Positions 24,301-33,243 are shown, numbered from the stretch's first letter. The stretch is DNA of 64,000 nucleotides from Heterocephalus glaber (GCF_000247695.1 NW_004624801.1:5579933-5643932); one strand, 5' to 3'. A program made the numbers and translations. Notes: generated from the sequence alone by a model not told the origin.

Positions 24301-24481
24301 TGCCCAGAAGAGAAAGAGCAAGTGGGATTCCGCCATCCCAGTGACCACGATAGCACAGCCCACCATTCTCACCACCACGGCCACCCTGCCAGCCGTCGTC
24401 ACTGTCACCACAAGTGCCAGTGGCTCCAAGACCACCGTCATCTCTGCTGTGGGCACCATCGTAAAGAAGGCCAAGCAGTGA
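12271..24481 (+). CDS. SAP30BP: SAP30-binding protein, 3' part of the spliced CDS (8 exons; 5' exons outside window)
   Basis: Eight plus-strand exons with GT-AG boundaries join without a frame break into the C-terminal two thirds of SAP30BP (HCNGP), a nuclear protein of about 308 residues in human. Family knowledge: it binds SAP30 of the SIN3-HDAC complex and takes part in transcriptional repression and splicing. In order the exons encode an acidic-to-basic linker, the conserved core (MSPDEIKIPPEPPG, then YERKIKEGMDMNYI, FRNPSIYEKLIQF, DPHGWSEDSYYEAL), a lysine-rich helix (KAQKIEMDKLEKAKKERTK), a Thr/Ala-rich stretch (GTTTNATATTTTTAST) and the C-terminal tail ending IVKKAKQ before TGA at 24479-24481. 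The acidic N-terminal exons were not found and should lie left of position 1. The match to recalled human protein is nearly complete, so identity is very secure. Confidence 0.97.
13681..13807 (-). mobile_element. B1 SINE
   Basis: Reverse B1 beginning ttgagacagggtttt. Confidence 0.87.
13830..14246 (-). mobile_element. Solo LTR, ERVL-MaLR type, minus orientation
   Basis: 417 bases bounded by TG..CA and flanked by the 5-bp duplication ggagc (13825-13829 and 14247-14251). Its reverse complement reads as a MaLR LTR (ataaacc-type signal, then ttttgtc near the 3' end). No internal retroviral sequence. Inserted in an L1 fragment. Confidence 0.8.
14252..14818 (-). mobile_element. Ancient L1 3' fragment split by a MER5-like element
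   Basis: 14252-14458 and 14641-14818 read like the classic reverse-oriented L1 stretch (..gaattttgacaagtgtg.., ..agtatttcatggta..). They are interrupted by the MER5-type insertion listed next. Confidence 0.6.
14459..14640 (-). mobile_element. MER5-type hAT-Charlie nonautonomous element
   Basis: Contains the familiar MER5 phrases ggacatttagcagtatc, actaaatgccagcacc and ttgagaaccact at its end. Nested in an older L1 fragment. Confidence 0.7.
14819..14948 (-). mobile_element. B1 SINE
   Basis: Reverse B1 with a (TTTTTG)n-like tail. Confidence 0.87.
15400..15583 (+). mobile_element. Two tandem ID-like SINEs
   Basis: Copies at 15400-15490 and 15498-15583; the pair is flanked by gcaagcgag on both sides. 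Confidence 0.9.
17029..17156 (+). mobile_element. Old 7SL monomer (FLAM-like)
   Basis: Diverged plus-strand copy (ctgcttgagaccaggagttc). Confidence 0.7.
17661..17756 (+). mobile_element. ID SINE, older subfamily
   Basis: Has ggtgcttgcctagcgtg, close to the ancestral ID; flanked by aaaagaccct duplications. Confidence 0.85.
18417..18505 (+). CDS. SAP30BP: SAP30BP coding exon b
   Basis: Acceptor ctcaacag, donor gtaaac. It completes the split alanine codon and encodes SFSERVRNMSPDEIKIPPEP followed by PGRCSNHLQ, ending in phase 0. This is the most recognisable SAP30BP block. Confidence 0.97.
19334..19433 (-). mobile_element. ID-like SINE
   Basis: Tail (TTTTG)n; flanked by tagaggaattttgg duplications. 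Confidence 0.92.
19484..19528 (+). pseudogene. Partial duplicate of SAP30BP exon e plus donor site, inside intron b-c
   Basis: Positions 19492-19527 match 21489-21524 at about 34 of 36 bases. The match covers the 3' end of exon e (codons for DSYYEAL), the G|GTA donor and the first bases of the intron. Just upstream the copy reads LED where the exon reads SED, with GAC for GAT (synonymous). Because intron bases are copied too, this is a DNA-level duplication, not a retrocopy. A weaker match (ttgacc about 20 bases further upstream) hints that more of the exon was copied. The copy is bounded on the right by an ID SINE at 19530. I see no convincing acceptor upstream, so it is probably not spliced in. 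Confidence 0.75.
19530..19603 (+). mobile_element. ID SINE, older subfamily
   Basis: gagctcagtggtagagcactt start; it borders the SAP30BP partial exon copy. Confidence 0.85.
19652..19733 (+). mobile_element. ID-like SINE
   Basis: Complete except for a diverged 3' end (cccagttc). Confidence 0.88.
20146..20237 (+). CDS. SAP30BP: SAP30BP coding exon c
   Basis: Acceptor ctttt-cacag, donor gtgagc. Encodes DKIQKLYERKIKEGMDMNYI then IQRKKEFRNP, ending two bases into a serine codon. Confidence 0.97.
21046..21106 (+). CDS. SAP30BP: SAP30BP coding exon d
   Basis: Acceptor cttttcag, donor gtgtgt (a weaker donor). Completes the serine codon and encodes IYEKLIQFCAIDELGTNYPK, ending in phase 0. Confidence 0.96.
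21456..21507 (+). CDS. SAP30BP: SAP30BP coding exon e
   Basis: Acceptor tttttcag, donor gtatcc. Encodes DMFDPHGWSEDSYYEAL plus one base. A partial copy of the 3' end of this exon and its donor lies upstream at 19484-19528. Confidence 0.97.
21955..22092 (-). mobile_element. B1 SINE
   Basis: Reverse B1 flanked by gtccaaacct duplications. Confidence 0.9.
22449..22570 (+). mobile_element. B1 SINE
   Basis: Plus-strand B1 with an A10 tail, just upstream of SAP30BP exon f. Confidence 0.88.
22651..22709 (+). CDS. SAP30BP: SAP30BP coding exon f
   Basis: Acceptor ttgtctctag, donor gtaagt. Completes alanine and encodes the lysine/glutamate-rich helix KAQKIEMDKLEKAKKERTK. Confidence 0.97.
23940..24024 (+). 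CDS. SAP30BP: SAP30BP coding exon g
   Basis: Acceptor ccccctccag, donor gtagaa. Encodes IEFVTGTKKGTTTNATATTT then TTASTAVA, a threonine-rich low-complexity block, plus one base of an aspartate codon. Confidence 0.97.
24300..24481 (+). CDS. SAP30BP: SAP30BP last coding exon (h), coding part
   Basis: Acceptor ttatctccag. Encodes AQKRKSKWDSAIPVTTIAQP through to IVKKAKQ and TGA. The KRKSKWD patch is a plausible nuclear localisation element (inference). The same exon continues as the 3'UTR. Confidence 0.97.
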
Positions 24482-25586
24482 CGGGGGGCTGCTCCAGGAG
24501 CTGGCGGGACTGTGCAGCCCGGTGACTGCTGCCCACTGGGAGGCCCCACTTTGTACATTTCAGGACTCGGACCTGCTCCCCAGGTGCCACCTAAGAGGAG
24601 CCTCTCTATATGGCATTCCAGCCAAAAGGACATTGTAGAAGAGGCGCAGAGTGCAGTAAACAATCTGTCCAAACACCATTTGGGGTCTCACCCATTAAAA
24701 GTGCTGTGTTCTCACATCCTGGCATCTCAGGTGCACTGGCCTCTCTCACTGTCTGTCTTCAGGCAGACGTGAAGCTCAAGGGCCCCCTCCACCTCAGCTG
24801 GGATTATCGCCTCCAGACTGACAGTGAGGGCACAGCCCTTAGTGTGTTCAGAGGTGTGGCTCAGGAAGTCACCATGATCATTCTCAATGTCTGCCTCTTG
24901 GAAGGGGCAGGTGGCAGCCCAGGGACAGGGTGATACCGCTTGCTCCTGCTGTCTGCCGCCCTGACCCTGAAACCAGAACTCCAGTTCTCGGGCAAGAGCC
25001 AAGGCCTCTGCTCACTTGGGTGCGGTGGAGTACTCTCCAGACTGCTTCTCTGACATGCCCAGAATTTTGAAATCGGGCCAGGTACCAGAAGGGCTAGGGT
25101 GAGGTCCGCAGCTCACACAGGGAGAAGGGGCCAAGGCTGAGCAGTCCCTCAGTGCCCAGTGAATGTGGCCTGCAGGATCCAAGCAGTAGGGGTGATGAGT
25201 CACCTCCTGCTGGGGCCGGGCAGCAGCTCATTGTTTACTTGAAAGCCCCACTCTTGGGAGGGCTTCTGCCACCCCACCCTTCCTCTGTTGTTATCTCTGC
25301 CCGGCAGCAGCCTCTGGGCAGCACCAATGGCCAGTGGACTCCTCTTGGACCAGAGAGCTTTCCCAGCCCCTGTCAGCCAGTCTGGAGGGGACAGGCTGCC
25401 TTTCGTGCTCCTTGGCAGCTCCCTTTCCACTGCAGGGGAAGGGCTGAGTGTCAGAGAAGGAAGCTGAGCTGTGAAAAGCTCTATTGCTTCCACAGGGCCA
25501 GCAAGGACTGAGAAAGATGGTCCTGAAATTCTGCCTGGAACTGCTGCATGAGCTGAAGAGTGTCAGACGGTCCCTAAGGTCCCCTA

Positions 25587-25592
25587 AATAAA
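25587..25592 (+). terminator. SAP30BP: AATAAA polyadenylation signal, proximal
   Basis: Canonical hexamer about 1.1 kb after the stop codon with a downstream T/GT-rich element. Probably the main 3' end. Confidence 0.65.
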
Positions 25593-25811
25593 AGTTGAGT
25601 CTCGCTTGCCCCCTTCTCTTCTTGGTGGGACTTTTTTCAGAGACCAGGGGTCTCTGAAAAGGGCCCCTGCCATTGGCCAGGGCTCCAGAGGTCTAGGAGG
25701 CCACGCAGCACAGCAGTGAAAGCACAGTTGGCACCTCTGGCCTGCGTCCCTGTTGAAAATGAGTTGTGAAAATGTGTTGAAAATGAGCTGTCTCCTCTGT
25801 CAAATCACGGT

Positions 25812-25817
25812 AATAAA
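25812..25817 (+). terminator. SAP30BP: AATAAA polyadenylation signal, distal
   Basis: Second canonical hexamer 225 bases downstream of the first, followed by gtgtcagtgag. It could be an alternative, slightly longer 3' end. Confidence 0.45.
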
Positions 25818-26693
25818 GTTTCCGAAGAAGGTCTTGAGGTGTCAGTGAGATGACTGATGCAAAAGTTTTCTAAACTGTAAAGTGCGCTGCAAGTGTTTGC
25901 TGTTGGCCACCCCAGTTTCTTTTGGTTTTGGACTGGAGAGGGAAGCAAACTATAGAAATGAAAATCAGCCAGGGTCATGGGAGTTGGTGACAGCCAGGGA
26001 CACCCCCTCCCCAACTGGGGCTTCTTTGGCGTAGGAGTGGGAGACAGCCAGGCCTTTCCTGCCACCCTTTGCTGTCCCCTGGGGAGGGACTAGAGGGACC
26101 CAGGAGCTGGGAGCCCTGGGCTGAGAGTGCTGCCCACTTAGAAGCTGGGTCAATATCTTAATCCCCTGAACGGTACTTGAGGGTGACGTGGCACTGCCAC
26201 CGTAGTCCCACTGAGGATGGCTCTGTGGACACTGGGTGCCCCGTGCACTAGGAGCCCAGGTTGGTTCTGACTGTCCAAACTGAGCTCTGTCCACGTCCTC
26301 TGCCCCCCCACCCAGGTAACCCCCACCCCTTTCCATAGTTTAAGATGCATCCAGGTCTGCGCCCTGGGAAGTTGCACTCCACACAAGGCGTGGGTCACGT
26401 CAGAAGCTCTTCCCTGCCCATTACTACTACTTTAGCTCAGGGCCTCCTGCCTCGCTGCACACCACACTCGCCTGCCTCCTGTGCTGCCTCAGTCTCCCCA
26501 CACCCAGCTAAGCCAGCAGTCACAGCTCGCCACGTCACACAGTCTGGCAGGGTCTAGACTTCATGGCACTCAAGGTCCCCGCTTATTACCTCTACCCTTA
26601 CCCTCTGTCTCTGCTCCTCGTATTCTCCCATTCTTTCCCTCAGTGTGTCACCTTTTACCGTCCCACAGCTTTGCGCATACCTTCAGTGTGGAG

Positions 26694-26899
26694 TTTTTTT
26701 CTTTCTTTCTGTACTAGGGATTGAACTCAGGACCTACGCACTGAACTACATCCCCAGCCCTTTGTGGTTTTTTGGGGGTTTTTTTTTGTTTTTTGGAGGT
26801 AGGATCTGAGTTGCCCAGGCTGGGCTCCAACTGGCAGTCCTCCTGCCTCAGCCTCCCAGAGTGTGGGGATTACAGGCATAGGTTACAACACCTGGCTAG
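26694..26899 (-). mobile_element. B1-dID composite SINE
   Basis: Reverse, deleted ID part followed by a reverse 7SL part. Confidence 0.75.
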
Positions 26900-27244
26900 G
26901 CTCAGTTTATCATAATCCCTTTCTGACTTCCACAGGCAGTTGTCTGCTCCTTTCTCAGTGCCCTCAGCACTCTTGCCTCTAGGAGAACATTTTACTGCTT
27001 TGTGACTGGCCGACATGTTGGTGGCCCAAGATCACTACTATCTCCTTGTGAGCAAAGACAAAACAGTGCTAAGAAATGCAGTGCCCCAGGTCCTGCCTGA
27101 GGTAAGTACTTGGGTGATGGGTGGGGGTGGGGATGGAAGCAGAGGTGAGCTTTTCATCCGAAACCATGCTCACTGGACTCAAGAAAGGAGGAAAAGACAA
27201 AAAAGAAGTGATAGAGGAAAACAATACAAGAATAAGATCAAAGA

Positions 27245-27329
27245 AATGAGGGCTGAGAGTAGCTCAGAGGTAGAGCCTGTGTCTCACAAGTGCAAGGCCC
27301 TGGGTTCAAATCCCAACACTGTACAAAGT
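27245..27329 (+). mobile_element. ID SINE, older subfamily
   Basis: ctgagagtagctcagaggtag to caaatcccaacactgtac. Confidence 0.8.
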
Positions 27330-27544
27330 CCCTAATGTTAAGTGTGAAATGGAAATAATGAACTCATGATTTAAAAAGCTATAGTTCCTATTTCTGTCAG
27401 TTGAAAGGATCGGGGAGCAATGCATACACACATAGCACCCAGATCTCAATTTCACCTCTCAGGGACAGGACTTCTTGGAAAAGTGGCTGATCTCAGAATC
27501 TGAATGGAACTAGGGCAACTTGTTCCAGAAAGCAGGGAAGACTT

Positions 27545-27628
27545 GGGCCAGGGATTTAGCTGAGTGGTTCTGGCGTCTGCCTCACAAGTGCAAGGTCCTG
27601 AGTTCGATCCCTGGTACCAAAAAAAAAG
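27545..27628 (+). mobile_element. ID-like SINE
   Basis: Complete, ends ggtacc plus A tail. Confidence 0.9.
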
Positions 27629-27679
27629 TATTCAACAGAGAGCCGGAAAGACTAACAAGGGCTTCAAAAGGTCAAAGGA

Positions 27680-27752
27680 GGGCCGGGGATTTAGCTCAGT
27701 GGTTTCGTGGCGCAAGGACTCGAGTTTGATCCCCAGTACCAAAAAAAAAAAA
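27680..27752 (+). mobile_element. ID-like SINE with internal deletion
   Basis: Lacks part of the middle; flanked by gtcaaagga duplications. Confidence 0.85.
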
Positions 27753-27762
27753 GTCAAAGGAA

Positions 27763-27880
27763 GTGGGTGTGGTGGTGGCTGCCTGTAATCCCAGCACTTG
27801 GGAGGCTGAGGCAGGAGAACTGTTTTGCGTTCAAGGCCAGCCTGGACTACACAGCGAGACCCTGTCTCAAAAAAATAAAA
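27763..27880 (+). mobile_element. B1 SINE
   Basis: Plus strand, directly after the ID. Confidence 0.87.
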
Positions 27881-27936
27881 AGGTCAATGGCTGTTTTGAA
27901 GAAATTTTCCACTGACCAAACTTGTTAAATTTGCAT

Positions 27937-28016
27937 ACACGTCATCCCAGCACTTGGGAGGCTGAGGCAGGAAGATCAAGAGTGAAACCTGTCTCAAAAA
28001 ACAAACAAAAAAAGAA
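27937..28016 (+). mobile_element. B1 SINE fragment
   Basis: Middle and tail with a deletion. Confidence 0.7.
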
Positions 28017-28135
28017 TGTAATGCGCTATAAACTGTTGAGTAAAGATTATTCATCTATAACGATGTTTCAAAAAAAGAAAAATGTGTATTTGAATATATC
28101 ATTAGAATTTGATGTATCAGCTCCTTATTAAGAAA

Positions 28136-28812
28136 TTGATAAAAGAACTTTCCCTTGTGCACTGTTGATGTCATTTTGAAATGACTGGTACGAGCTGGTA
28201 TGGAAAACAATATGGTGGCCTCCACAAATATAAAAATAGAGCTGCCATATGACCCAGCAGTGGTGCTTCTGGGTATATATCCAAAACAACTGAAGGCAGA
28301 ATCTCAAAGAGCTAGTTGGACACCCCTGTTCATAGCAGCATTATTCACAATAACCAAGAGGCAGAAGCAATCTAAATGTCCACCAACAGATAATAAAAGG
28401 CGCTGTATACATACAACAGATTGTTGTATCAGCCTTAAAAAGGAAGGAAATCCTGTCACACAATTAAAAACAGATGAACCTTGAGAACATTATGCTAAGT
28501 GAAAAGGTCAATCACAGTACGATAAATACTGTATGATTCTATTTACTTGAGGTATGTTGAGTTATAAAATTCAGAGATGGAAAGTAAAAGGGTAGCTACC
28601 AGAGACTGCGGGAAGAGTGAAATGGAGAATTAATGGATACAGAATAAAAAATTCTGAAACTCTATTGTACCACATTACAAATTACTTAACATCGCCAGGG
28701 ATTTAGCTCAGTGGTTCCGGCACCTGCCTTGAAAGTGCAAAGTCCTGAGTTCGATCCCCGGTACCAAAAAAACCAAACAAATTACTTAACATTATTAACT
28801 ATACCCTTAGAA
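28136..28812 (+). mobile_element. L1 ORF2/3'UTR fragment with ID insertion
   Basis: Typical L1 3' sequence (ccatatgacccagcag, tgttcatagcagcattattc, tatgctaagtgaaa) with many stops. An ID SINE sits in it at 28693-28777 with a 15-bp target duplication. Confidence 0.8.
28693..28777 (+). mobile_element. ID-like SINE inside L1
   Basis: Flanked by the 15-bp duplication caaattacttaacat; a clear, young insertion. Confidence 0.95.
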
Positions 28813-28840
28813 ATTTTTTTTTTTTTTTTACCCTTAGAAA
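28803..28840. repeat. Direct repeat flanking a T16 run
   Basis: acccttagaaa occurs at 28803-28813 and 28830-28840, separated only by 16 Ts. Confidence 0.9.
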
Positions 28841-28852
28841 TTTTTAAGGTGA

Positions 28853-28998
28853 AGCCAGGCATGGTGGCACATACCTGCAATCCCAGTATTCAGGAGGCTG
28901 AGGCAGGAGTTGGAGGCCAGCCTGGGATGTATAGTGAGCTCAAGGCCTGCCTGAAATACACTGCAAAACCCTGGCTCAAAAAACAAACAGAAAGAAAG
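28853..28998 (+). mobile_element. B1 SINE with internal duplication
   Basis: Two ..ggcc(a/t)gcctg.. segments and an A-rich tail. Confidence 0.87.
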
Positions 28999-29045
28999 AA
29001 AGGAAAATTTTAAGATGAAAAAATAAGGATAAGATGGTAAATTTT

Positions 29046-29218
29046 CCCAGATGTGGTAGTGTATGCCTATAATCCCAGCACTCCAGAGGCTGAGACAGGA
29101 AGATCACAAATTCAAGCAATTTAGTGACTTAGCAAGACTCTGTCTCAAAATTTAAAAAGGGCTGAGGATGTAGTTCAGTGCAAAGGCCCTGGCTTCAACC
29201 CCCAGTACCAATATTTTA
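29046..29218 (+). mobile_element. B1-dID composite SINE
   Basis: 7SL part, A-rich linker, then gctgaggatgtagttcagtgc..cagtacc. Confidence 0.85.
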
Positions 29219-29230
29219 AAATTTTATCCA

Positions 29231-29319
29231 GGGCCGGAGATCTAGCTCAGTGGTTTTGCCGCCTGCTGCGCAAGCCCAAGGACCCGAGTTTGATCCCTGG
29301 TACCTAAAAAAAAAAAAAA
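29231..29319 (+). mobile_element. ID-like SINE
   Basis: Complete with an A tail. Confidence 0.9.
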
Positions 29320-29326
29320 TTGATCC

Positions 29327-29471
29327 AAACCGGGCATGGTGGTGCACACCTGTAACCCCAGCACTCAGGAAGCTGAGGCAGGAGGATTGTCACGAGCTCC
29401 AGGCCAGCCTGGGCTACATAGTGAGTTCAAGGCCAGCCTGAACTACAGAGCAAGACTCCATCTCAAAAAAA
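29327..29471 (+). mobile_element. B1 SINE with internal duplication
   Basis: Followed by an (ATA)n-rich tail to about 29500. Confidence 0.88.
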
Positions 29472-29514
29472 AGCAAAATAATAATAATAATGATAATAAA
29501 ATAAAAAATTGACT

Positions 29515-29925
29515 CAGGCCAGGGTCACCATTGGGTGCCAAAACCATTCAGCCAAGATTTGCTGAGCAATGAGCGGGCTGCAAAGCATTATCAGCACCTC
29601 TATACTGGTTTTAACCACAAAGTGAAAAGTATTTTTCCACTGGAAGAAACGGCAGTCACTTCCTTACCCAAATGATGGGCTTGAGCATCCCTGACAATGA
29701 AGCAGCCAAGATCAGATGCTACCTGATGAACACACAGCATCACCTATGACCAGACTTGCTCAAAATTCGTAACTTACATCCAGTCAGACTGTTAGACCCA
29801 AACTCTCACTTTCCAGAGGGCTAAGAGAGCAAATCCAATAAACCATGAGGAAGTAATCAGATAAACACACAGAAAATGGGGCATTCTATGGGACAATGAG
29901 TGTCCCTTTAAAAGGTCAATATAGG
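29515..29925. other. Unclassified AT-moderate block, possible old repeat or retrocopy fragment
   Basis: Not a SINE I recognise. It contains one open 50-codon stretch (29523-29672) ending in TGA, and later text reminiscent of a dispersed ancient repeat. No identity assigned. Confidence 0.3.
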
Positions 29926-30010
29926 GGTCCAAGGATTTCACTCAGGGGCACAGTGCCTGCCTCGAAAGCACAAGGTCCTGAGTTTGATCCCCAGTACCAA
30001 GGGAAAAAAA
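29925..30010 (+). mobile_element. ID SINE, diverged
   Basis: caaggatttcactcagg to ccccagtaccaag. Confidence 0.75.
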
Positions 30011-30130
30011 ATGGTTAATATAGGATCATTGCAAGTTCAAGGGTAGCCTGGGCTACATAGTGAGTTCAAAGCCGGTCTGAAGTACATGGAGAGACCCTGT
30101 CTCAATTAATTAATTAATTAATTAATTAAT
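30011..30130 (+). mobile_element. B1 3' half with (TTAA)n tail
   Basis: Starts inside B1; the tail is about seven ATTA units (30104-30130). Confidence 0.75.
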
Positions 30131-30228
30131 AGGTCAATTTGTAAAGAAGGCTAAATTTGAGTCATTTGTTTGAAAACCAATCCACCTTGAGACCATAATG
30201 TTCAGTGAGATAAGACAGACACATAAGC

Positions 30229-30314
30229 TTTTTTTTTTTTTGGTACTGAGGATCAAACTCGGGACCTTCCGCTTTCAAGGCAGGCAGCAGAACCACTGAG
30301 GTAAATCCCTGGCC
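30229..30314 (-). mobile_element. ID-like SINE
   Basis: Flanked by acataagctttt duplications. Confidence 0.92.
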
Positions 30315-30345
30315 ACATAAGCTTTTAAATAGCTCATAGTTTTTC

Positions 30346-30426
30346 CTTTTTTTGGTACAGGGAATAGAACTCTGGAACTTTTGCTTTCCAGGCAGGCACA
30401 GCACCACTGAGCTAAATCCCCAGCCC
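30346..30426 (-). mobile_element. ID-like SINE
   Basis: Flanked by tagtttttc duplications. Confidence 0.9.
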
Positions 30427-30646
30427 TAGTTTTTCTCATATGAGAACCCAAAAGTATTAACAGATTAAAGAGCAAAATAAAAAAATAGGTTATAGGAAAC
30501 AGGAAGAAAGAGGACCAAGAGATGAAGGGAGGAGGAGGGAGAAGAGGGAAAGGGGAAGTAAAAAAATTAAGACATGTTACGTACCTGTTCCAATTTCCCA
30601 AGATCATTATGCACTGAAATATGTACTAATAAAAAAAATTTTTCTT

Positions 30647-30731
30647 GGGGCTGTGGATTTACCTCAGTGGTTTCACTGCCTGCTGAGCAAGCACAAGGAC
30701 CCGAGTTCGATCCCCGGTACCTAAAAAAACC
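30647..30731 (+). mobile_element. ID-like SINE, left arm of an inverted pair
   Basis: Complete plus-strand copy ending ggtacc plus A tail. Confidence 0.9.
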
Positions 30732-30732
30732 A

Positions 30733-30824
30733 AATTTTTTTTTCTTTTTGGTACAAGGGATTAAACTTGGGTCCTTGAGCTTGCGAGGCAGGTGCCTAAA
30801 CCACTGAGCTAAATCCCCAGCCCC
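30733..30824 (-). mobile_element. ID-like SINE, right arm of an inverted pair
   Basis: Complete minus-strand copy meeting the previous one tail to tail. Confidence 0.9.
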
Positions 30825-31214
30825 AAGAAAAATTTTTAATGAAAATTAAATTAACAAGAATGGAAGAGGCCCTAAAACTCAAAATTAACAGAAACAAATG
30901 AATCTACCCCCAAAAAAGTCAATGTGAAGGGTGGGGATAGGGAGACAATTTTAGAGTGGGAAGGAGACAGCATGATCAAGCACAATGGGTCACATGAATT
31001 GGACTCAGGTATAACAGACATTTGGGGATAGATAAGCAAATATGAATATAGAGTAAGAAGATTATTTAGGGCCAGGGATGTAGCTCAGTGGCACGGTGCC
31101 TGCCTGGGAAGTGCAGGGTCCTGAGTTCAATCCCCAGTACCGAAAGAAAAAAGATTATTTAATAGGCATGTTGTTAACATTGCTTAGATGTGATCAGGTT
31201 GTGTTGTGTTGTTG
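30825..31214 (+). mobile_element. Possible L1 3' remnant
   Basis: AT-rich sequence of L1 3' character continuing the previous element, split by an ID SINE at 31069-31152. Weak call. Confidence 0.35.
31069..31152 (+). mobile_element. ID SINE
   Basis: Flanked by aagattattta duplications. Confidence 0.88.
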
Positions 31215-31405
31215 GTTTGTGTGATACAGGGGATTGAATCCAGGACTTACACACTGAGCTATATTCCCAGCCATTTTTATTTTTTATTTTGAGTCAAATT
31301 CTTGGTAAATCTCTAAATTCTCTAGGTTGGGCTTAAATTTGGATCCTCCTGCCTCAGCCTCCCAGAGTGCCCAGATTAGAGGTGTGGGGCACCATACCAG
31401 GCTTG
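31215..31405 (-). mobile_element. B1-dID composite SINE, old
   Basis: Reverse ID remnant (tgagctatattcccagcc) then a reverse 7SL part. Confidence 0.7.
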
Positions 31406-31656
31406 TGATTCGCCTCTTGGGACTGTGTGATGAACAAGGCTGCTCTCGGAAGATACATGCTAGAGTGTCGAGGGATGCAATGTCAGGATATGTATACACA
31501 ACTCAAATACAAATTAAAATTTTAAACCTATAGCAAATATATAAATACAGCAAATGTAGCAAGATATTACTCTTGAGTCTAAGTGGCAAAAATAAAGATG
31601 ATTTTTGTAATCTTTCAACATTTTTGTTTGAAAATATTCAAAATAAAAAGTTGGAA

Positions 31657-31785
31657 AGCTAGGTGTAGTAGCACACGCCTGTAATGCCAGCACTTAGGAG
31701 GTTGAGGCAGGAGGACTGCTGAAAGTGCAAGGTCAGCCTGAGCTACATTGTGAGTTCAAGGCCATAATGAACTCCATAGCTCTGT
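31657..31785 (+). mobile_element. B1 SINE with internal duplication
   Basis: Diverged plus-strand copy. Confidence 0.8.
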
Positions 31786-31799
31786 ATTTGGGATCCTCT

Positions 31800-31978
31800 T
31801 TCTTTTCTTTTTTCTTTTTTTTTGGGGGGGTGGGGGGTCAGACAGGATCTCACTATGTAGTTCAGGCTGGTCTTGAACTTACTATGTAGCCTAGGCTGGC
31901 CTCAAACTTGTGGTGATCCTCCTGCCTCAGCCTCCTAAGTGCTGGAATTACAGGTATGCACCACCACACCTGGCTTTA
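31800..31978 (-). mobile_element. B1 SINE with internal duplication
   Basis: Reverse copy with a T-rich tail and two (c)tatgtag segments. Confidence 0.88.
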
Positions 31979-32506
31979 GGTCCTCTTTCTAGGAAGGTGC
32001 CACAGGCCCCCCACACAGTGGGCTATATATGCCCCACCCACCTCCAGCCTCCAGTGGATGGTGGTGGAGTCACAGGTCCTCAGCCAGACCAGGTGTAGCT
32101 GCTCTCTCAGCTCTGCCTCTGTGGTCTTCTTTTCCAGAGGAGCTTGGGCACCTGCTGGAATGCCTCAGGTCCACAAGGCACTGTGCCGGCCTGGCATACA
32201 CACAGACCTTAGTGCTGCAGCCACGCTGGGCTCCTTCCACAGTGTTCCAAATCCAGGAGTGAGCCACTCTGAGCACCCAGCTGTGCAGAACAACTCTCAG
32301 ACGCTGGGTCAGCCAGAAGTGGACTGTGGCTCACACTCCTGCAAGTCAGCACTCCACAGTCAGGCCAAGGGCTGGCAGCGCCTGGATCTGAACACAGGTA
32401 TGAGCACAAAGGCTCAGAGAGCCCATGTGACAGCCTCATCAATTCAGCCGCACTTTTACTGAACATCTGCTATGTGCCAGGGACTGAGATGAAAAGATGT
32501 GCCTGA

Positions 32507-32812
32507 GCCAGATGTGGTGCTGCACACCTGTGATCCCAGCACTCTTCGAGGATGAGGCAGGAAGATCACAAGTTCAAGCCTGGCCTGGGCAATTTAGTGA
32601 CTTAGTGAGACCCTGTCTCAGAAATGAAGTGGAGGGCCCAGGTTTCAGCTCAGTGGCGCTGCGCCTGCCTTGCAACCACAAGGGACTGAGTTCGATCTCC
32701 CTTACCCAGGGACAAAAAATGAAGTGGGGGGGGGTGTCAGTAGATACGTAGCTCAGTAATATGCCACACACAGGCCCTGGGTTTGATCCCTAGCACTATG
32801 TTAAAAAATAAA
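32507..32812 (+). mobile_element. B1-dID composite interrupted by an ID SINE
   Basis: Outer element 32507-32632 and 32731-32812; inner ID 32633-32719 flanked by aaatgaagtgg duplications. Confidence 0.75.
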
Positions 32813-33094
32813 GAAAAGAGCCATACTTCAAGGACTGCGAGAACACAGGGTGCAGAGGTCGAGGGATGAACACGGGACATCAGCACAATGTTCTCAAGCA
32901 TAAGAGGCAAAACAGGCTGAGTCGGGGGAGAGGCCAAGCCGAGCACCGGCCTGGCACGAAGGCTTGGTGGGCTCAAAGCCGCAGGATTTGGGGAGGAGCA
33001 GCCAGCAGTGGGTGGCTGGCAGAGCCGGGAGAAGGCAGAGCGAACTGGGGTCTTACAGCTCACTGACAGACTTGTCTTGAACCCCGGTTCACGG

Positions 33095-33215
33095 TGCCCA
33101 GGTAATAGTGACAATGGGGAAAAAATAAGAACCAAGATGCATTATGTAAAGGTACAATTCCCAATGAGAAATGTAATTGTGTTGTACACTTAAAATGTAC
33201 CAATAAAAGAATTTA
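33095..33215 (+). mobile_element. L1-like 3' terminus
   Basis: Ends aatgtaccaataaaaga, like the 30.6-kb copy, and is followed by an (AAC)n tail. Confidence 0.45.
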
Positions 33216-33243
33216 ACAACAACAACAACAACAACAACAACAA
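33215..33243 (+). repeat. (AAC)n microsatellite
   Basis: About nine AAC units at an L1-like 3' end. Confidence 0.95.

Larger units (their letters stand above)
24482..25835 (+). other. SAP30BP: SAP30BP 3'UTR with two candidate poly(A) signals
   Basis: SINE-free sequence follows the stop codon. AATAAA occurs at 25587-25592, followed by a T/G-rich stretch (cttcttggtgggacttttt), and again at 25812-25817, also followed by GT-rich bases. Either could end the mRNA and the 3' boundary given is approximate. Confidence 0.7.
30131..30646 (+). mobile_element. L1-like 3' end with purine-rich 3'UTR
   Basis: Contains ttcagtgagataagacagac and a GA-rich tract before tatgtactaataaaaaaaa. Two minus-strand ID SINEs have inserted (30229-30314, 30346-30426). 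Homologous in reverse to 41885-42000. Confidence 0.6.
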
